Notes under the pieces: model-generated
Databases searched by the model: none
The model's input: the letters and a program-made list of their open reading frames with translations, nothing else
Told to the model about the DNA's origin: nothing
Position numbers and translations under genes: made by a program
DNA from: CAZUGH01 sp964619785
GTDB taxonomy: Bacteria; Bacillota; Clostridia; Lachnospirales; Lachnospiraceae
Direction: 5' to 3'
DNA: 11,620 bases
Assembly: GCA_964619785.1 (NCBI GenBank)
Contig: CAZUGH010000055.1
Coordinates: 1-11,620, forward strand
Part shown: positions 1-7,164 of the stretch, one piece after another
Layout: every line of letters begins with the position of its first letter
How positions within the stretch are numbered: the stretch's first letter is position 1

Positions 1-1057
1 AATTCTTAATACACTCATCAATCGCTTTCAATACTGTATCCATCTGTTTGTCTGTACCAATCGTTATTCTCAAGTAATTATTAATTCGTGGTTTATCGAA
101 ATAACGAACAAATATTTTCTTTTGTCTTAACTGCTCAAATATATACTTGGCAGGAATATTACTGTGACCCGCGAACAAGAAGTTAGTAGCTGAATCTTTT
201 ACGTCAAAATCCATCTGTGTCAAAGCTTCCTTTACACGTTCTCTCGTGGCAACGACCTGTGCGATTCTATTCTTGAAGTACTCATCATCTTTCACTGACT
301 CGGCACCTAGAATGATAGAAGCCATATTCATCGTGTAAGAGTTAATGGATTCCTTCACATCCTTCATCGCCTGAATCAAGCGTGTATTTGCCATGGCATA
401 ACCAATTCTCATACCAGCCATTGAACGCGACTTTGAATACGTGCGAACAACAAGCAGATTCTCATACTTGTCTAGAAGTGGCAGGGCAGTCTCGCCGCCA
501 AAATCAACATATGCTTCATCAATTATCACAATTACATCTGGATTTTCTTGAATAATGGTCTCTACTTGATCAAGCCCCATTGCAATCGATGTCGGTGCAT
601 TGGGATTAGCGATTACAACGCCTCCATTTTCCCTTGCATAATCTGCGGGATTCACCTTAAAGTCAGCATCAACGGGAATGGTCTCATATGGAATCTGGTA
701 TACGTCACTCCATACAGGGTAAAATGAATATGTGATATCTGGGAAGAGAATTGGCTTTTTCGAATTGAAAAATGTTAGGAAAGCCAGTGCCAAAACGTCA
801 TCTGAACCAACACCAACAAACAGCTGGCCTGGCTGCAACCCATGATAAGCGGTCAGAGCATCAACCAGTGCTACGGCATCCGCATCCGGATATAAGGAGA
901 AGCGAGAGCTGTCAATCTCACGACTCAGCTTCTCAACACCGGGAGCTGGTGGGTATGGATTCTCATTCGTATTCAACTTAATAATGTCGGTACCTATTGG
1001 CTGCTCACCAGCTACATAAGGAACCACTTTTCTAATATTATCTTCCCATTTATTCAT
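1..1057 (-). CDS. hisC: histidinol-phosphate aminotransferase HisC (3' end at window edge)
   Basis: PLP-dependent, fold-type I aminotransferase that converts imidazole-acetol phosphate and glutamate to L-histidinol phosphate and 2-oxoglutarate in cytoplasmic histidine biosynthesis. Seen: the N-terminal LNTNENPYPP signature typical of HisC, the NPNAPT motif (about residues 151-156), an IDEAY motif, and the PLP lysine in TYSKSRS (K209). The 352 visible codons match the usual family length of about 350-360. The next codon begins with T at position 1, so probably only the stop codon is missing. I chose the ATG at 1057 with GAGG at 1067-1070 upstream; the adjacent in-frame GTG at 1060 is an alternative. 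The aminotransferase gene upstream ends 33 nt before it with no terminator between, so the two are probably cotranscribed. No other his gene is in the window. A related family such as threonine-phosphate decarboxylase CobD is less likely because of the N-terminal signature. Confidence 0.9.
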   Translation of the reverse strand, partial: MNKWEDNIRKVVPYVAGEQPIGTDIIKLNTNENPYPPAPGVEKLSREIDSSRFSLYPDADAVALVDALTAYHGLQPGQLFVGVGSDDVLALAFLTFFNSKKPILFPDITYSFYPVWSDVYQIPYETIPVDADFKVNPADYARENGGVVIANPNAPTSIAMGLDQVETIIQENPDVIVIIDEAYVDFGGETALPLLDKYENLLVVRTYSKSRSMAGMRIGYAMANTRLIQAMKDVKESINSYTMNMASIILGAESVKDDEYFKNRIAQVVATRERVKEALTQMDFDVKDSATNFLFAGHSNIPAKYIFEQLRQKKIFVRYFDKPRINNYLRITIGTDKQMDTVLKAIDECIKN

Positions 1058-1090
1058 CACAATTTACCTCATTTCATCAACTTGAACTAT

Positions 1091-2284
1091 CTAGTTCTTA
1101 TATTCCTCTGCTAATTTTTCAAAGAAAGGTAATGCACGCTGAATCATATCGTAGTCTACACAATATGCCAAACGAACATATCCCGGGCAACCAAAGCCAG
1201 AACCTGGTACTAAAAGCAGGTTATACTTCTTCGCTCTTTTCGAAAATGCTTTATCATCCTCTTCCATCGCCTTGATAAAGAGGTAGAATGCACCGTCTGG
1301 ACTCGCACACTCAAAGCCAAACTTGTTCAGATTCTCAACGAGCAGCTTACGATTCTTATCATAAATTGATACATCAACCTTCGCATCTGCCTTGATGCAT
1401 CGAGCAATGACTCTCTGCTGAAGCGATGGGGCATTGACATAGCCAAGAATACGAGTCGCAATACCTAGTGCTGTGACAACGGTTTCAAAATCCTTCATCT
1501 CATTTGCCACTGCCAAGTAACCAATTCTCTCACCTGGAAGCGAAAGAGACTTGCTATAAGAATAACCAACGATTGTGTTATCATAATACTTTGTCAAATA
1601 TGGAACCTCAATATCGCCATAAACCAATTCACGATAAGGTTCGTCTGAAATCAAATAAATCTCATGACCAAACTCTTCTTCCTTCTTCTTCATAATGTCA
1701 GTCAATTGAATAATCGTTGCCTCGTCATAAACAACACCAGTAGGATTGTTTGGATTATTCACAATAACGACCTTCGTTTTGCTTGTAATCTTCTGTTCAA
1801 ATTCAACTAGGTTTGGCATAAATGTTGCTGTATTTGCAGCGACAACGACCAACTCACCGCCAAAATTCTCAACATAATTACGATACTCCCCGAAGAATGG
1901 GGCAAAGGTGATGACCTCATCACCGCGCTCAAGGAGGGTCTTTAACGTAACATTCAGACCACCAGCAGCACCGACTGTCATAATAATATTTTCCTGGGAA
2001 AATGCTGTGCCAAATCGACCATTTAAACTCTCTGCAATTGTCTGTCTTACATCTTCATATCCTGCATTACTCATATATCCATGAACAAAGGATGGGTCCT
2101 CTTCATTTAAAACATCGAAGATTGCCTGCTTAACCTCTTTCGGTGGTTCAACACTTGGATTACCCAAACTAAAGTCATATACATTTTCCTTACCATACTT
2201 GTTGGCAAGTTCCTTGCCCTCTTCAAACATGGCACGAATCATCGAATTACCTGATACTAACTGCGTCATTTTTTTTGCTATCAT
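1091..2284 (-). CDS. class I/II PLP-dependent aminotransferase (AspC-like)
   Basis: Cytoplasmic fold-type I aminotransferase of about the normal family length (397 aa). Seen: the substrate-pocket segment DFSLGNPS (38-45), the TVGAAGGLN loop (103-111), NNPNNPTG (176-183), the PLP-ring aspartate in ISDEPY (D214), the Schiff-base lysine in YSYSKSLSLPGERIGY (K245), and the carboxylate-binding arginine in YVRLAY (R371). Family knowledge suggests transfer of an amino group from aspartate, alanine or an aromatic amino acid to a keto acid; the true substrate cannot be read from the sequence. The ATG at 2284 has AGGAGA just upstream. It has its own promoter (2317-2345) and is followed closely by hisC, which suggests an amino-acid metabolism unit. 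Residues 95-99 (FSQEN) lie on the 16-bp repeat described separately. General product confidence is high; substrate confidence is low. Confidence 0.88.
   Translation of the reverse strand: MIAKKMTQLVSGNSMIRAMFEEGKELANKYGKENVYDFSLGNPSVEPPKEVKQAIFDVLNEEDPSFVHGYMSNAGYEDVRQTIAESLNGRFGTAFSQENIIMTVGAAGGLNVTLKTLLERGDEVITFAPFFGEYRNYVENFGGELVVVAANTATFMPNLVEFEQKITSKTKVVIVNNPNNPTGVVYDEATIIQLTDIMKKKEEEFGHEIYLISDEPYRELVYGDIEVPYLTKYYDNTIVGYSYSKSLSLPGERIGYLAVANEMKDFETVVTALGIATRILGYVNAPSLQQRVIARCIKADAKVDVSIYDKNRKLLVENLNKFGFECASPDGAFYLFIKAMEEDDKAFSKRAKKYNLLLVPGSGFGCPGYVRLAYCVDYDMIQRALPFFEKLAEEYKN
1988..2003. repeat. 16-bp near-palindrome ATTTTCCTGGGAAAAT, copy 1
   Basis: Arms ATTTTCC and GGAAAAT flank a TG centre. 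The site lies inside the aminotransferase gene and encodes FSQEN (residues 95-99) on the minus strand. It is identical to the copies at 2933-2948 and 9075-9090, in the same orientation and codon frame, while the flanking bases differ. Confidence 0.85.
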
Positions 2285-2316
2285 GAGAATCTCTCCTTGC
2301 GTATTTTCTATGAATT

Positions 2317-2345
2317 ATCGTACTCTAGGCAATCTGCTTTGTCAA
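2317..2345 (-). promoter_or_regulatory. sigma-A-type promoter for the aminotransferase-hisC unit
   Basis: On the minus strand, TTGACA (2345-2340, perfect consensus -35), a 17-nt spacer and TACGAT (2322-2317, -10). Transcription would start near 2310, leaving a leader of about 25 nt with an AGGAGA ribosome site. The -35 box contains the TGA stop codon of the upstream peptidase gene. No terminator hairpin is visible between the peptidase and the aminotransferase, so read-through from upstream is also possible. Confidence 0.7.
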
Positions 2346-4021
2346 GTTTGAATTTGTATAATGCTCTGGTAGATATCGACCATTCCATAGCCCCATTCAC
2401 GGCTCGGATATAGGCGGTCCGTTCGATTGGCTCCTTGAATTAAAATCTCAATAATCGTCACTCCACTTAACTCGTTATCTGGAAATTGTTCATAAATCAA
2501 GGCACTAATTCCCGCTGTCAATGCTGCTGCCACGCTCGTTCCTGTCAACATCCCATAACGCCCCCTCGGAAGCGGGCCATATATATCCACTCCGGGCGCT
2601 GCCAAATCCGGCTTCACTTCATTTTGCGTTGTAAACCCTCTCCCCGCCCGCAGAAAAAGCGAACCATCCAAATCATTGTACGCCGTCATCGTCAGCACGC
2701 GTGGACTATTGCCCGGCTCACATATCGTCGTGTCGGGGTCAGGGCGCAGGAAAAATGTATCGCCATCGAGAAACTCCGTCAATGGAAGCCACACATGAAA
2801 CCCCGTGAGAATACGTTCATTCGGATAAATACGTATCTTCCATATCCCCGGCTTGCTATTTTCAAACCTGAGGAAAATAACTTGATCTCGCGTCTGCTCG
2901 AGAATGACGCCAAAATAAATTTCCAGCGTGGTATTTTCCTGGGAAAATTTGCGCATGCGTGTTATGGTCGGATATACAGTGGCCCGTGGAAATGTATCGC
3001 CACTCGGGCTCACAACTTCGATATCAAAAAGTCCAGGGCTGCGCCACCATACCTCGGCGATAAAACCAAAATAATTATCTTCCACATCAATATCCACTTC
3101 TACGAACTCATATGTTCTAGCATCCGCTAAAGAATAAAAATGATGCCTGGCATTTCCCTCATTACCCGCAGGGACAACCATGCACACTCCCGGAATACCG
3201 CTATAACGGTCCATCATATAACCTAGCCTCGAGTCTCCACCATGGTTTCCCATATTTGTCCCCATGCCAATACAAATTACAATTGGCCGTTCAAGACGAT
3301 TCGCTTGGTCAAGCAAATAAGATATCCCCGCCATGATATCATTTTCCTGATATGCCGGAACACCCGAGATGATGCGATAATACTCGCAGTATAGCTGCTT
3401 GCACTCCTTACATTTAACAATGAGTAATTCCGCTTGGGGGGCTACGCCCGAAAAATCATTTTCTCTGCTTATATTGCCTGCTGCCACCCCCGCCAAAAAC
3501 GTGCCATGACCTGACTCATCCCACGTTGGCAATGCTAAAGACGGATTTTCTGCCGACAACGCATCGGTAATCTCCTGATTGGTAAACTCGCGACCATATC
3601 GAAAGCCTGCAGGTGGGTCGCCATCACGCAACGTCTGATCCCAGATGGCCTGTATTCTGCTCTCCCCATCCGCTGCGATAAAGGCTGGATGCGTATAATC
3701 GATTCCCGTATCAATAAAACCAATCAACACGCCACGTCCTAGCAAATCAAAAGCCGGCTGACGTCGCAGACGCAGCACCCCACTCGCCTCTAGTGCGGAT
3801 TGGTCCAATAAACCATAACATTTTGGCACAGCAAGATAACCATATTGCCGAATTGTTTGCCCGGTTATTGAGGCTTCTTCCCGGTAGATGACAGCCATAT
3901 CACCATCTAACAACTGATAGCAGTCTGTCGCATATTCCCCCATAAGATTATCTTCCGACTTGTAATTGCTTATGATATAGTCGACCACCATGTCAGAATA
4001 AATCGCTTCTTTACAATCCAA
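2342..4021 (-). CDS. S8 (subtilisin-like) serine peptidase, Csp-type
   Basis: A 559-residue subtilase with an intact catalytic set: D104 (FIDTG), H172 (SGHGT), S496 (GTSVA) and oxyanion N287 (PAGNEGN). The N-terminal 90 residues resemble a Csp prodomain. A long beta-rich insertion (about 305-445) between the oxyanion Asn and the Ser motif fits the jellyroll domain of clostridial CspB-type germination proteases, and the length fits too. There is no signal peptide or membrane segment, so it probably acts inside the cell or spore; a germination role is inference only, since Csp homologues also occur outside germination loci. Odd: a Cys cluster C204-x2-C207-x4-C212 just after the SGVAPQAEL segment. 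Start is TTG (4021) with AAGGGGG upstream; the ATG at 3991 is an alternative with a weaker ribosome site. Parts of the gene look richer in G+C than its neighbours. Residues 359-363 carry the FSQEN repeat. Confidence 0.85.
   Translation of the reverse strand: MDCKEAIYSDMVVDYIISNYKSEDNLMGEYATDCYQLLDGDMAVIYREEASITGQTIRQYGYLAVPKCYGLLDQSALEASGVLRLRRQPAFDLLGRGVLIGFIDTGIDYTHPAFIAADGESRIQAIWDQTLRDGDPPAGFRYGREFTNQEITDALSAENPSLALPTWDESGHGTFLAGVAAGNISRENDFSGVAPQAELLIVKCKECKQLYCEYYRIISGVPAYQENDIMAGISYLLDQANRLERPIVICIGMGTNMGNHGGDSRLGYMMDRYSGIPGVCMVVPAGNEGNARHHFYSLADARTYEFVEVDIDVEDNYFGFIAEVWWRSPGLFDIEVVSPSGDTFPRATVYPTITRMRKFSQENTTLEIYFGVILEQTRDQVIFLRFENSKPGIWKIRIYPNERILTGFHVWLPLTEFLDGDTFFLRPDPDTTICEPGNSPRVLTMTAYNDLDGSLFLRAGRGFTTQNEVKPDLAAPGVDIYGPLPRGRYGMLTGTSVAAALTAGISALIYEQFPDNELSGVTIIEILIQGANRTDRLYPSREWGYGMVDIYQSIIQIQT
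2933..2948. repeat. 16-bp near-palindrome ATTTTCCTGGGAAAAT, copy 2
   Basis: Identical to the copies at 1988-2003 and 9075-9090. It lies in the inserted domain of the S8 peptidase gene and encodes FSQEN at residues 359-363 on the minus strand, again with codons TTT TCC CAG GAA AAT preceded by A. Confidence 0.85.
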
Positions 4022-4023
4022 AA

Positions 4024-4065
4024 CAAAAATCCCCCTTACGCATTATTATTAGTATACGTAAGGGG
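4024..4065 (-). terminator. terminator of the clpX-like gene, overlapping the peptidase ribosome site
   Basis: Perfect 9-bp stem: CCCCTTACG (4032-4040) pairs with CGTAAGGGG (4057-4065), with a 16-nt loop. On the minus strand the stem is followed by GATTTTTGTTTT, a T-rich tail typical of Rho-independent terminators. It begins 6 nt after the TAA of the clpX-like gene. Its distal arm contains the Shine-Dalgarno site of the next gene. Confidence 0.75.
4031..4037 (-). promoter_or_regulatory. Shine-Dalgarno site of the S8 peptidase gene, inside the hairpin stem
   Basis: AAGGGGG on the minus strand, 9 nt before the TTG start at 4021. It is the only purine-rich ribosome site near this start and supports TTG over the downstream ATG at 3991. 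In RNA reading through from the clpX-like gene it would be base-paired in the hairpin. Confidence 0.55.
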
Positions 4066-4071
4066 AATTGA

Positions 4072-5436
4072 TTAGTTCTTTCGCATCTCAATTCGAGGTG
4101 CACCTTTATTCTCAATATAATCCTTTGTCAATGTAACTTTGCCTATCATCTCATCCTTTGGAATCTCATACATAATATCTAGCATAAACTCTTCAATAAT
4201 GGAGCGAAGTGCTCTAGCACCAGTCTTCTTCTGTGCTGCTTTCTTTGCAATACTATGTAATGCATCCTCGTCAAAGACTAAGTCCACTTCATCGAGAGAC
4301 AATAATTTCTGATATTGCTTCGTAATCGCATTCTTTGGCTCTGTCAATACTCTTACAAGCAAATCCTCATCCATCGCTTCTAGGGAAAATACAACCGGTA
4401 ACCTGCCGATAAACTCCGGTATCATACCAAATTCTCTCAAGTCTTCTGACTCTACCTTGGAAAATAAATCTTTCTCCTGGTCAAATCGATCCTTCAAATC
4501 CGCACAGAATCCAATCGAACTCTGCTTTGTTAAGCGTTTCTTCACGACATCCTCAAGTCCTGGAAATGCACCGCCGCAGATAAACAATATATTACTCGTA
4601 TTCACTGTTGTCATTGGAACCATCGCATTCTTCGAACTAGCGCCAACAGGAACTTCGATATCTGCGCCCTCAAGTAACTTCAGCAATGCTTGTTGTACTG
4701 ATTCACCACTCACATCACGACTATTTGTATTCTGCTTCCTCGCAATCTTGTCAATCTCATCGATATATACAATTCCATGCTCAGCTCGTTCCACATCATT
4801 ATCCGCATTGGCAAGAAGTTTTGAGATTACACTTTCAACATCATCTCCGATATATCCAGCCTCTGTCAAGGAAGTAGCATCCGTAATTGCTAGTGGCACT
4901 TGTAAAAGCCCAGCCAATGTCTTAACCATAAAGGTCTTGCCACTGCCCGTTGGTCCAAGCATCAACATGTTCGACTTCTCAATCTCCACGCCATCTGTGC
5001 TGTCAGCCAAAACTCTTTTATAATGATTGTAAACACCTACTGCCATAACTTTCTTCGCTTGGTCTTGTCCAATCACGTAGTCATCTAATTTGTCCTTAAT
5101 TGCATGAGGCGCGGGTAAATTCTCAAAATCCAGAATTGGTGTTGCTTCTTCTTTTTTCTTCTTCTTTGGTTTCACCTGCTGTGGTTTCGGAATGCTGGCA
5201 AGCACATCGTCATCAATCTTCATACCATTCATATTCATTCCCGGAATGTATGGCATATCTGTCAGCCCCTTCATCCCAATCTGGTCAAAGGTCTTTTGCA
5301 TACAATCTGAACAAATCGTTATATCATTAGGAATCGTTATCATCTTATCCACTTTACTCTCTGGTCTATGACACAAATAGCAAATCTTCTCGTAATCATC
5401 ATCTGGATTCTTCGTTATATCCTTCTCATCGCTCAT
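4072..5436 (-). CDS. clpX: ClpX-type AAA+ unfoldase (divergent)
   Basis: A hexameric AAA+ ATPase that unfolds proteins and, in canonical ClpX, feeds them to ClpP. Seen (454-aa numbering): a zinc-binding domain with C19-x2-C22 and C42-x2-C45; a Lys/Pro-rich linker (84-98); DDYVIGQDQAKK (118-129); Walker A GPTGSGKT (161-168); Walker B IDEID (D226, E227); pore loop GYIG (194-197); ClpP-docking IGF (308-310); arginine finger R345; sensor-2 GAR (R408). It is longer than typical ClpX (about 420). The RKH loop that helps recognise ssrA-tagged substrates is replaced by a Ser/Lys/Asn segment (267-272), so it may be a paralogue with other substrates; no clpP is adjacent. I chose the ATG at 5436 because AGGTGA sits 4 nt upstream and a promoter at 5465-5492 puts transcription start near 5458. 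The open frame extends upstream to an ATG at 5481, but that lies before the predicted transcript start. Confidence 0.85.
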   Translation of the reverse strand: MSDEKDITKNPDDDYEKICYLCHRPESKVDKMITIPNDITICSDCMQKTFDQIGMKGLTDMPYIPGMNMNGMKIDDDVLASIPKPQQVKPKKKKKEEATPILDFENLPAPHAIKDKLDDYVIGQDQAKKVMAVGVYNHYKRVLADSTDGVEIEKSNMLMLGPTGSGKTFMVKTLAGLLQVPLAITDATSLTEAGYIGDDVESVISKLLANADNDVERAEHGIVYIDEIDKIARKQNTNSRDVSGESVQQALLKLLEGADIEVPVGASSKNAMVPMTTVNTSNILFICGGAFPGLEDVVKKRLTKQSSIGFCADLKDRFDQEKDLFSKVESEDLREFGMIPEFIGRLPVVFSLEAMDEDLLVRVLTEPKNAITKQYQKLLSLDEVDLVFDEDALHSIAKKAAQKKTGARALRSIIEEFMLDIMYEIPKDEMIGKVTLTKDYIENKGAPRIEMRKN

Positions 5437-5464
5437 GCACTCACCTACTTTCTTCATTACTTTT

Positions 5465-5492
5465 AGTATACGGATTTTCACAAAAAGGTCAA
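5465..5492 (-). promoter_or_regulatory. sigma-A-type promoter of the clpX-like gene
   Basis: On the minus strand, TTGACC (5492-5487), a 16-nt spacer and TATACT (5470-5465). The expected start near 5458 gives a leader of about 22 nt before the ATG at 5436. The -35 box overlaps the end of the hairpin that follows htrA, so the terminator and promoter are packed together. Confidence 0.7.
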
Positions 5493-5524
5493 GAGGAACA
5501 CAGCCGCGAAGCTACGTCCCTCTT
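5482..5524 (-). terminator. probable terminator of htrA
   Basis: Minus-strand hairpin at 5524-5491: AAGAGGGACGTAGC pairs with GCTGTGTTCCTCTT around a 6-nt loop, giving 14 pairs including three G-U. It is followed by GACC and then five T. The T-run is displaced by 4 nt, which makes the terminator call less certain. It lies 21 nt after the htrA stop. Confidence 0.6.
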
Positions 5525-5545
5525 AATAAAATATTCTGAATTTAA

Positions 5546-7075
5546 TTAGTACAAGCTTCCGCCCCAAGGCACTGCCTGACCACCAGACTGATCCTCGCTA
5601 CTGCCATCATTGCTGCCTTGACTACTGTCTTCGCTATCCTGTGCAGTCTCCAAATCATCTAATGTACTCGAGCCCTTTAATTTGACCGTAAGAACTTTTT
5701 CCTTATATACACCGTCATCACTTCTCTTGACAGTCATCTTAATCTCAGTTCCTACACGGTACGCGGTTACACGCTGCTGTACCTCTTCAATCGTCGATAC
5801 TTCTGTATCATTAATCTTGGTGATTACATCACCAACTTTCACTCCTGCATCATAAGCCGAACCGCTCTTGCCAACCTCAACCACATAGATACCTACTGGC
5901 ATACCATAACTCTTGCTGACTTCTTCTGAGATGTTACGTCCTGTAATACCTAGATAACCTTTTTCATCATCATTGAGAACTTCACGCTTCATCAATTCAT
6001 TGATAATTGGAATTGCCTTGCTCATAGGAATCGCATAACCCATTCCTTCAACTTCTGAAGAAGCATACTTCACGGAATTGATCCCGATAACATTGCCATC
6101 GATATCAAGCAATGCACCTCCACTATTACCAGGGTTAATGGCAGCATCCGTCTGTAATAAAGTCATGACATTTTCCTTATTATTCGACTCATCTGTGATG
6201 GTAACCTTACGGTCCTTAGCACTAATATATCCAACGGTAACCGACTGGCCATAACCTAAGGCATTACCAATTGCAATTGCCATCTGTCCAACCTTAGTCG
6301 AATCAGAATCACCAAGCTTCGCAACCTTAATTGCTTTCTTAGTGCCTGCTTTTAACTTGCTCATCTTAATCGTAAGAACGGCCAAATCTGCTGTCGAATC
6401 CGTTCCCTTCACAGTAGCCTCAGCAGTAGAATCATCAATAAAAGTAACCTGAATCTTATCTGCATCTTCTACAACATGATTATTCGTCACAATTAATAAT
6501 TCATCATTGTCCTGTGACACGATAAATCCAGAACCACTTCCTGTCGCATCGCCCTCATAATACTGTCCAAACATAGAATAACCGGTCTGCTTGTGGCTCT
6601 GCGTAATGGATACAATCGATGGCATTACATTGCTTACAATCCCTGATACATCTGATATCTGATTGATTGCTCCACCTGTAACATTGTTTACGCTGCCGAC
6701 TGGACTATCCTTGACAGTTCCTATCGGCGTATTATTGCTTGGGAACACGGCATCTAGTACACGTGTTGCTCCAATAAAGAATACGGCTGCAATCAGTCCA
6801 AATCCAATTCCTCCAAGAACAACTTTCCATCCAGTACGCTTCTTACGTGGGATTCGCTGTTTTGGTGGCTGATATCCATAGTATGGAGGTGGAGTCTGTT
6901 GGCTCTCACTTTGACCATAGTTTGGTCCATAGGTGTTTTGCTGGTACTGGTATGCATTCTGCTCTTGTGCAACTGGCTCTTCTACAACCGGCTCTTCTAC
7001 AACTGGCTCCTGCACAACAGGTTCTTGTATTGAATCATCTGAACCAGATATATTTTCATTGTCATTATAATCCAT
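5546..7075 (-). CDS. htrA: HtrA/DegP-family S1C serine protease with PDZ domain
   Basis: A membrane-anchored trypsin-like protease that handles misfolded proteins at the outer face of the membrane. Seen in order: an acidic, repeat-bearing cytoplasmic N-terminus with four EPVV-type units (18-37); a Tyr/Gln/Pro-rich stretch; a basic patch IPRKKR (75-80); one membrane helix (about 84-103); the protease domain with H200 (TNNHVV), D230 (TADLAV) and S318 (NPGNSGG); one PDZ domain (about 372-452, beginning near YLGI); and a Gly/Ser/Asp-rich tail ending in LY. All catalytic residues are present and the topology matches Gram-positive HtrA proteins. The ATG at 7075 has AAAGGGTGA upstream. A hairpin follows it and the clpX-like gene has its own promoter, so it may be monocistronic. 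It is divergent from the glycosyl-phosphotransferase gene. Confidence 0.93.
   Translation of the reverse strand: MDYNDNENISGSDDSIQEPVVQEPVVEEPVVEEPVAQEQNAYQYQQNTYGPNYGQSESQQTPPPYYGYQPPKQRIPRKKRTGWKVVLGGIGFGLIAAVFFIGATRVLDAVFPSNNTPIGTVKDSPVGSVNNVTGGAINQISDVSGIVSNVMPSIVSITQSHKQTGYSMFGQYYEGDATGSGSGFIVSQDNDELLIVTNNHVVEDADKIQVTFIDDSTAEATVKGTDSTADLAVLTIKMSKLKAGTKKAIKVAKLGDSDSTKVGQMAIAIGNALGYGQSVTVGYISAKDRKVTITDESNNKENVMTLLQTDAAINPGNSGGALLDIDGNVIGINSVKYASSEVEGMGYAIPMSKAIPIINELMKREVLNDDEKGYLGITGRNISEEVSKSYGMPVGIYVVEVGKSGSAYDAGVKVGDVITKINDTEVSTIEEVQQRVTAYRVGTEIKMTVKRSDDGVYKEKVLTVKLKGSSTLDDLETAQDSEDSSQGSNDGSSEDQSGGQAVPWGGSLY
6965..7024. repeat. four 15-bp tandem units in the 5' end of htrA
   Basis: Imperfect 15-base repeats around CTTCTACAACTGGCT on the plus strand encode EPVVQ, EPVVE, EPVVE and EPVAQ (residues 18-37) on the minus strand. 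The units stay in frame, so copy-number change would lengthen or shorten the cytoplasmic tail without breaking the gene. Confidence 0.8.
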
Positions 7076-7107
7076 TTGTCTTCACCCTTTCTCGTATAAT
7101 TAGGCTA

Positions 7108-7113
7108 ATTATA
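7108..7113 (-). promoter_or_regulatory. possible -10 box of htrA
   Basis: A perfect TATAAT on the minus strand, 32 nt before the htrA ATG. The best upstream -35-like sequence, TTCACA (7139-7134), is 20 nt away, longer than the normal 16-18. The assignment is therefore weak, or an activator may be needed. Confidence 0.35.
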
Positions 7114-7132
7114 ACGTGTAATTGTGTTTAGT

Positions 7133-7164
7133 TTGTGAAATAAACTATTTTTATATTGTGAAAT
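7133..7164 (+). promoter_or_regulatory. direct repeat TTGTGAAAT, possible operator
   Basis: TTGTGAAAT at 7133-7141 and again at 7156-7164, 23 bases start to start (about two helical turns). The second copy covers the -35 box of the plus-strand promoter. The first covers the best -35-like sequence for htrA. A shared regulator is possible, but the region is A/T-rich. Confidence 0.3.

Noticed and set aside
772..981. Plus-strand open frame inside hisC
   Set aside because: It lies opposite the conserved N-terminal half of HisC, has no ribosome site, and its product resembles no family.
1084..1097. Palindrome GAACTATCTAGTTC across the stop codon of the aminotransferase
   Set aside because: The RNA stem would be only five pairs with no T-tract, and it stands between genes that are probably cotranscribed. 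A single copy was seen.
2486..3130. Long open frame on the plus strand opposite the peptidase gene
   Set aside because: It is antisense to an intact gene with catalytic motifs. Its product is rich in Arg, Cys and His with no recognisable domain, and there is no ribosome site.
4014..4046. Short open frame (about ten codons) from an ATG in the terminator loop, ending across the peptidase start
   Set aside because: It has no ribosome site, is very short, and is in an A/T-rich loop. Chance is the simplest explanation.
4457..5023. Open frame of 188 codons on the plus strand opposite the clpX-like gene
   Set aside because: It is a low-complexity Ser-rich shadow of a well-conserved ATPase region, with no ribosome site or promoter.
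5437..5481. Longer N-terminus of the clpX-like protein starting at the ATG at 5481
   Set aside because: The ATG lies upstream of the predicted transcription start and among promoter elements. The ATG at 5436 has a good AGGTGA site and gives a normal N-terminus.
6965..7024. Possible CRISPR-like repeat array
   Set aside because: The units are contiguous 15-mers coding for a periodic peptide, with no spacers.
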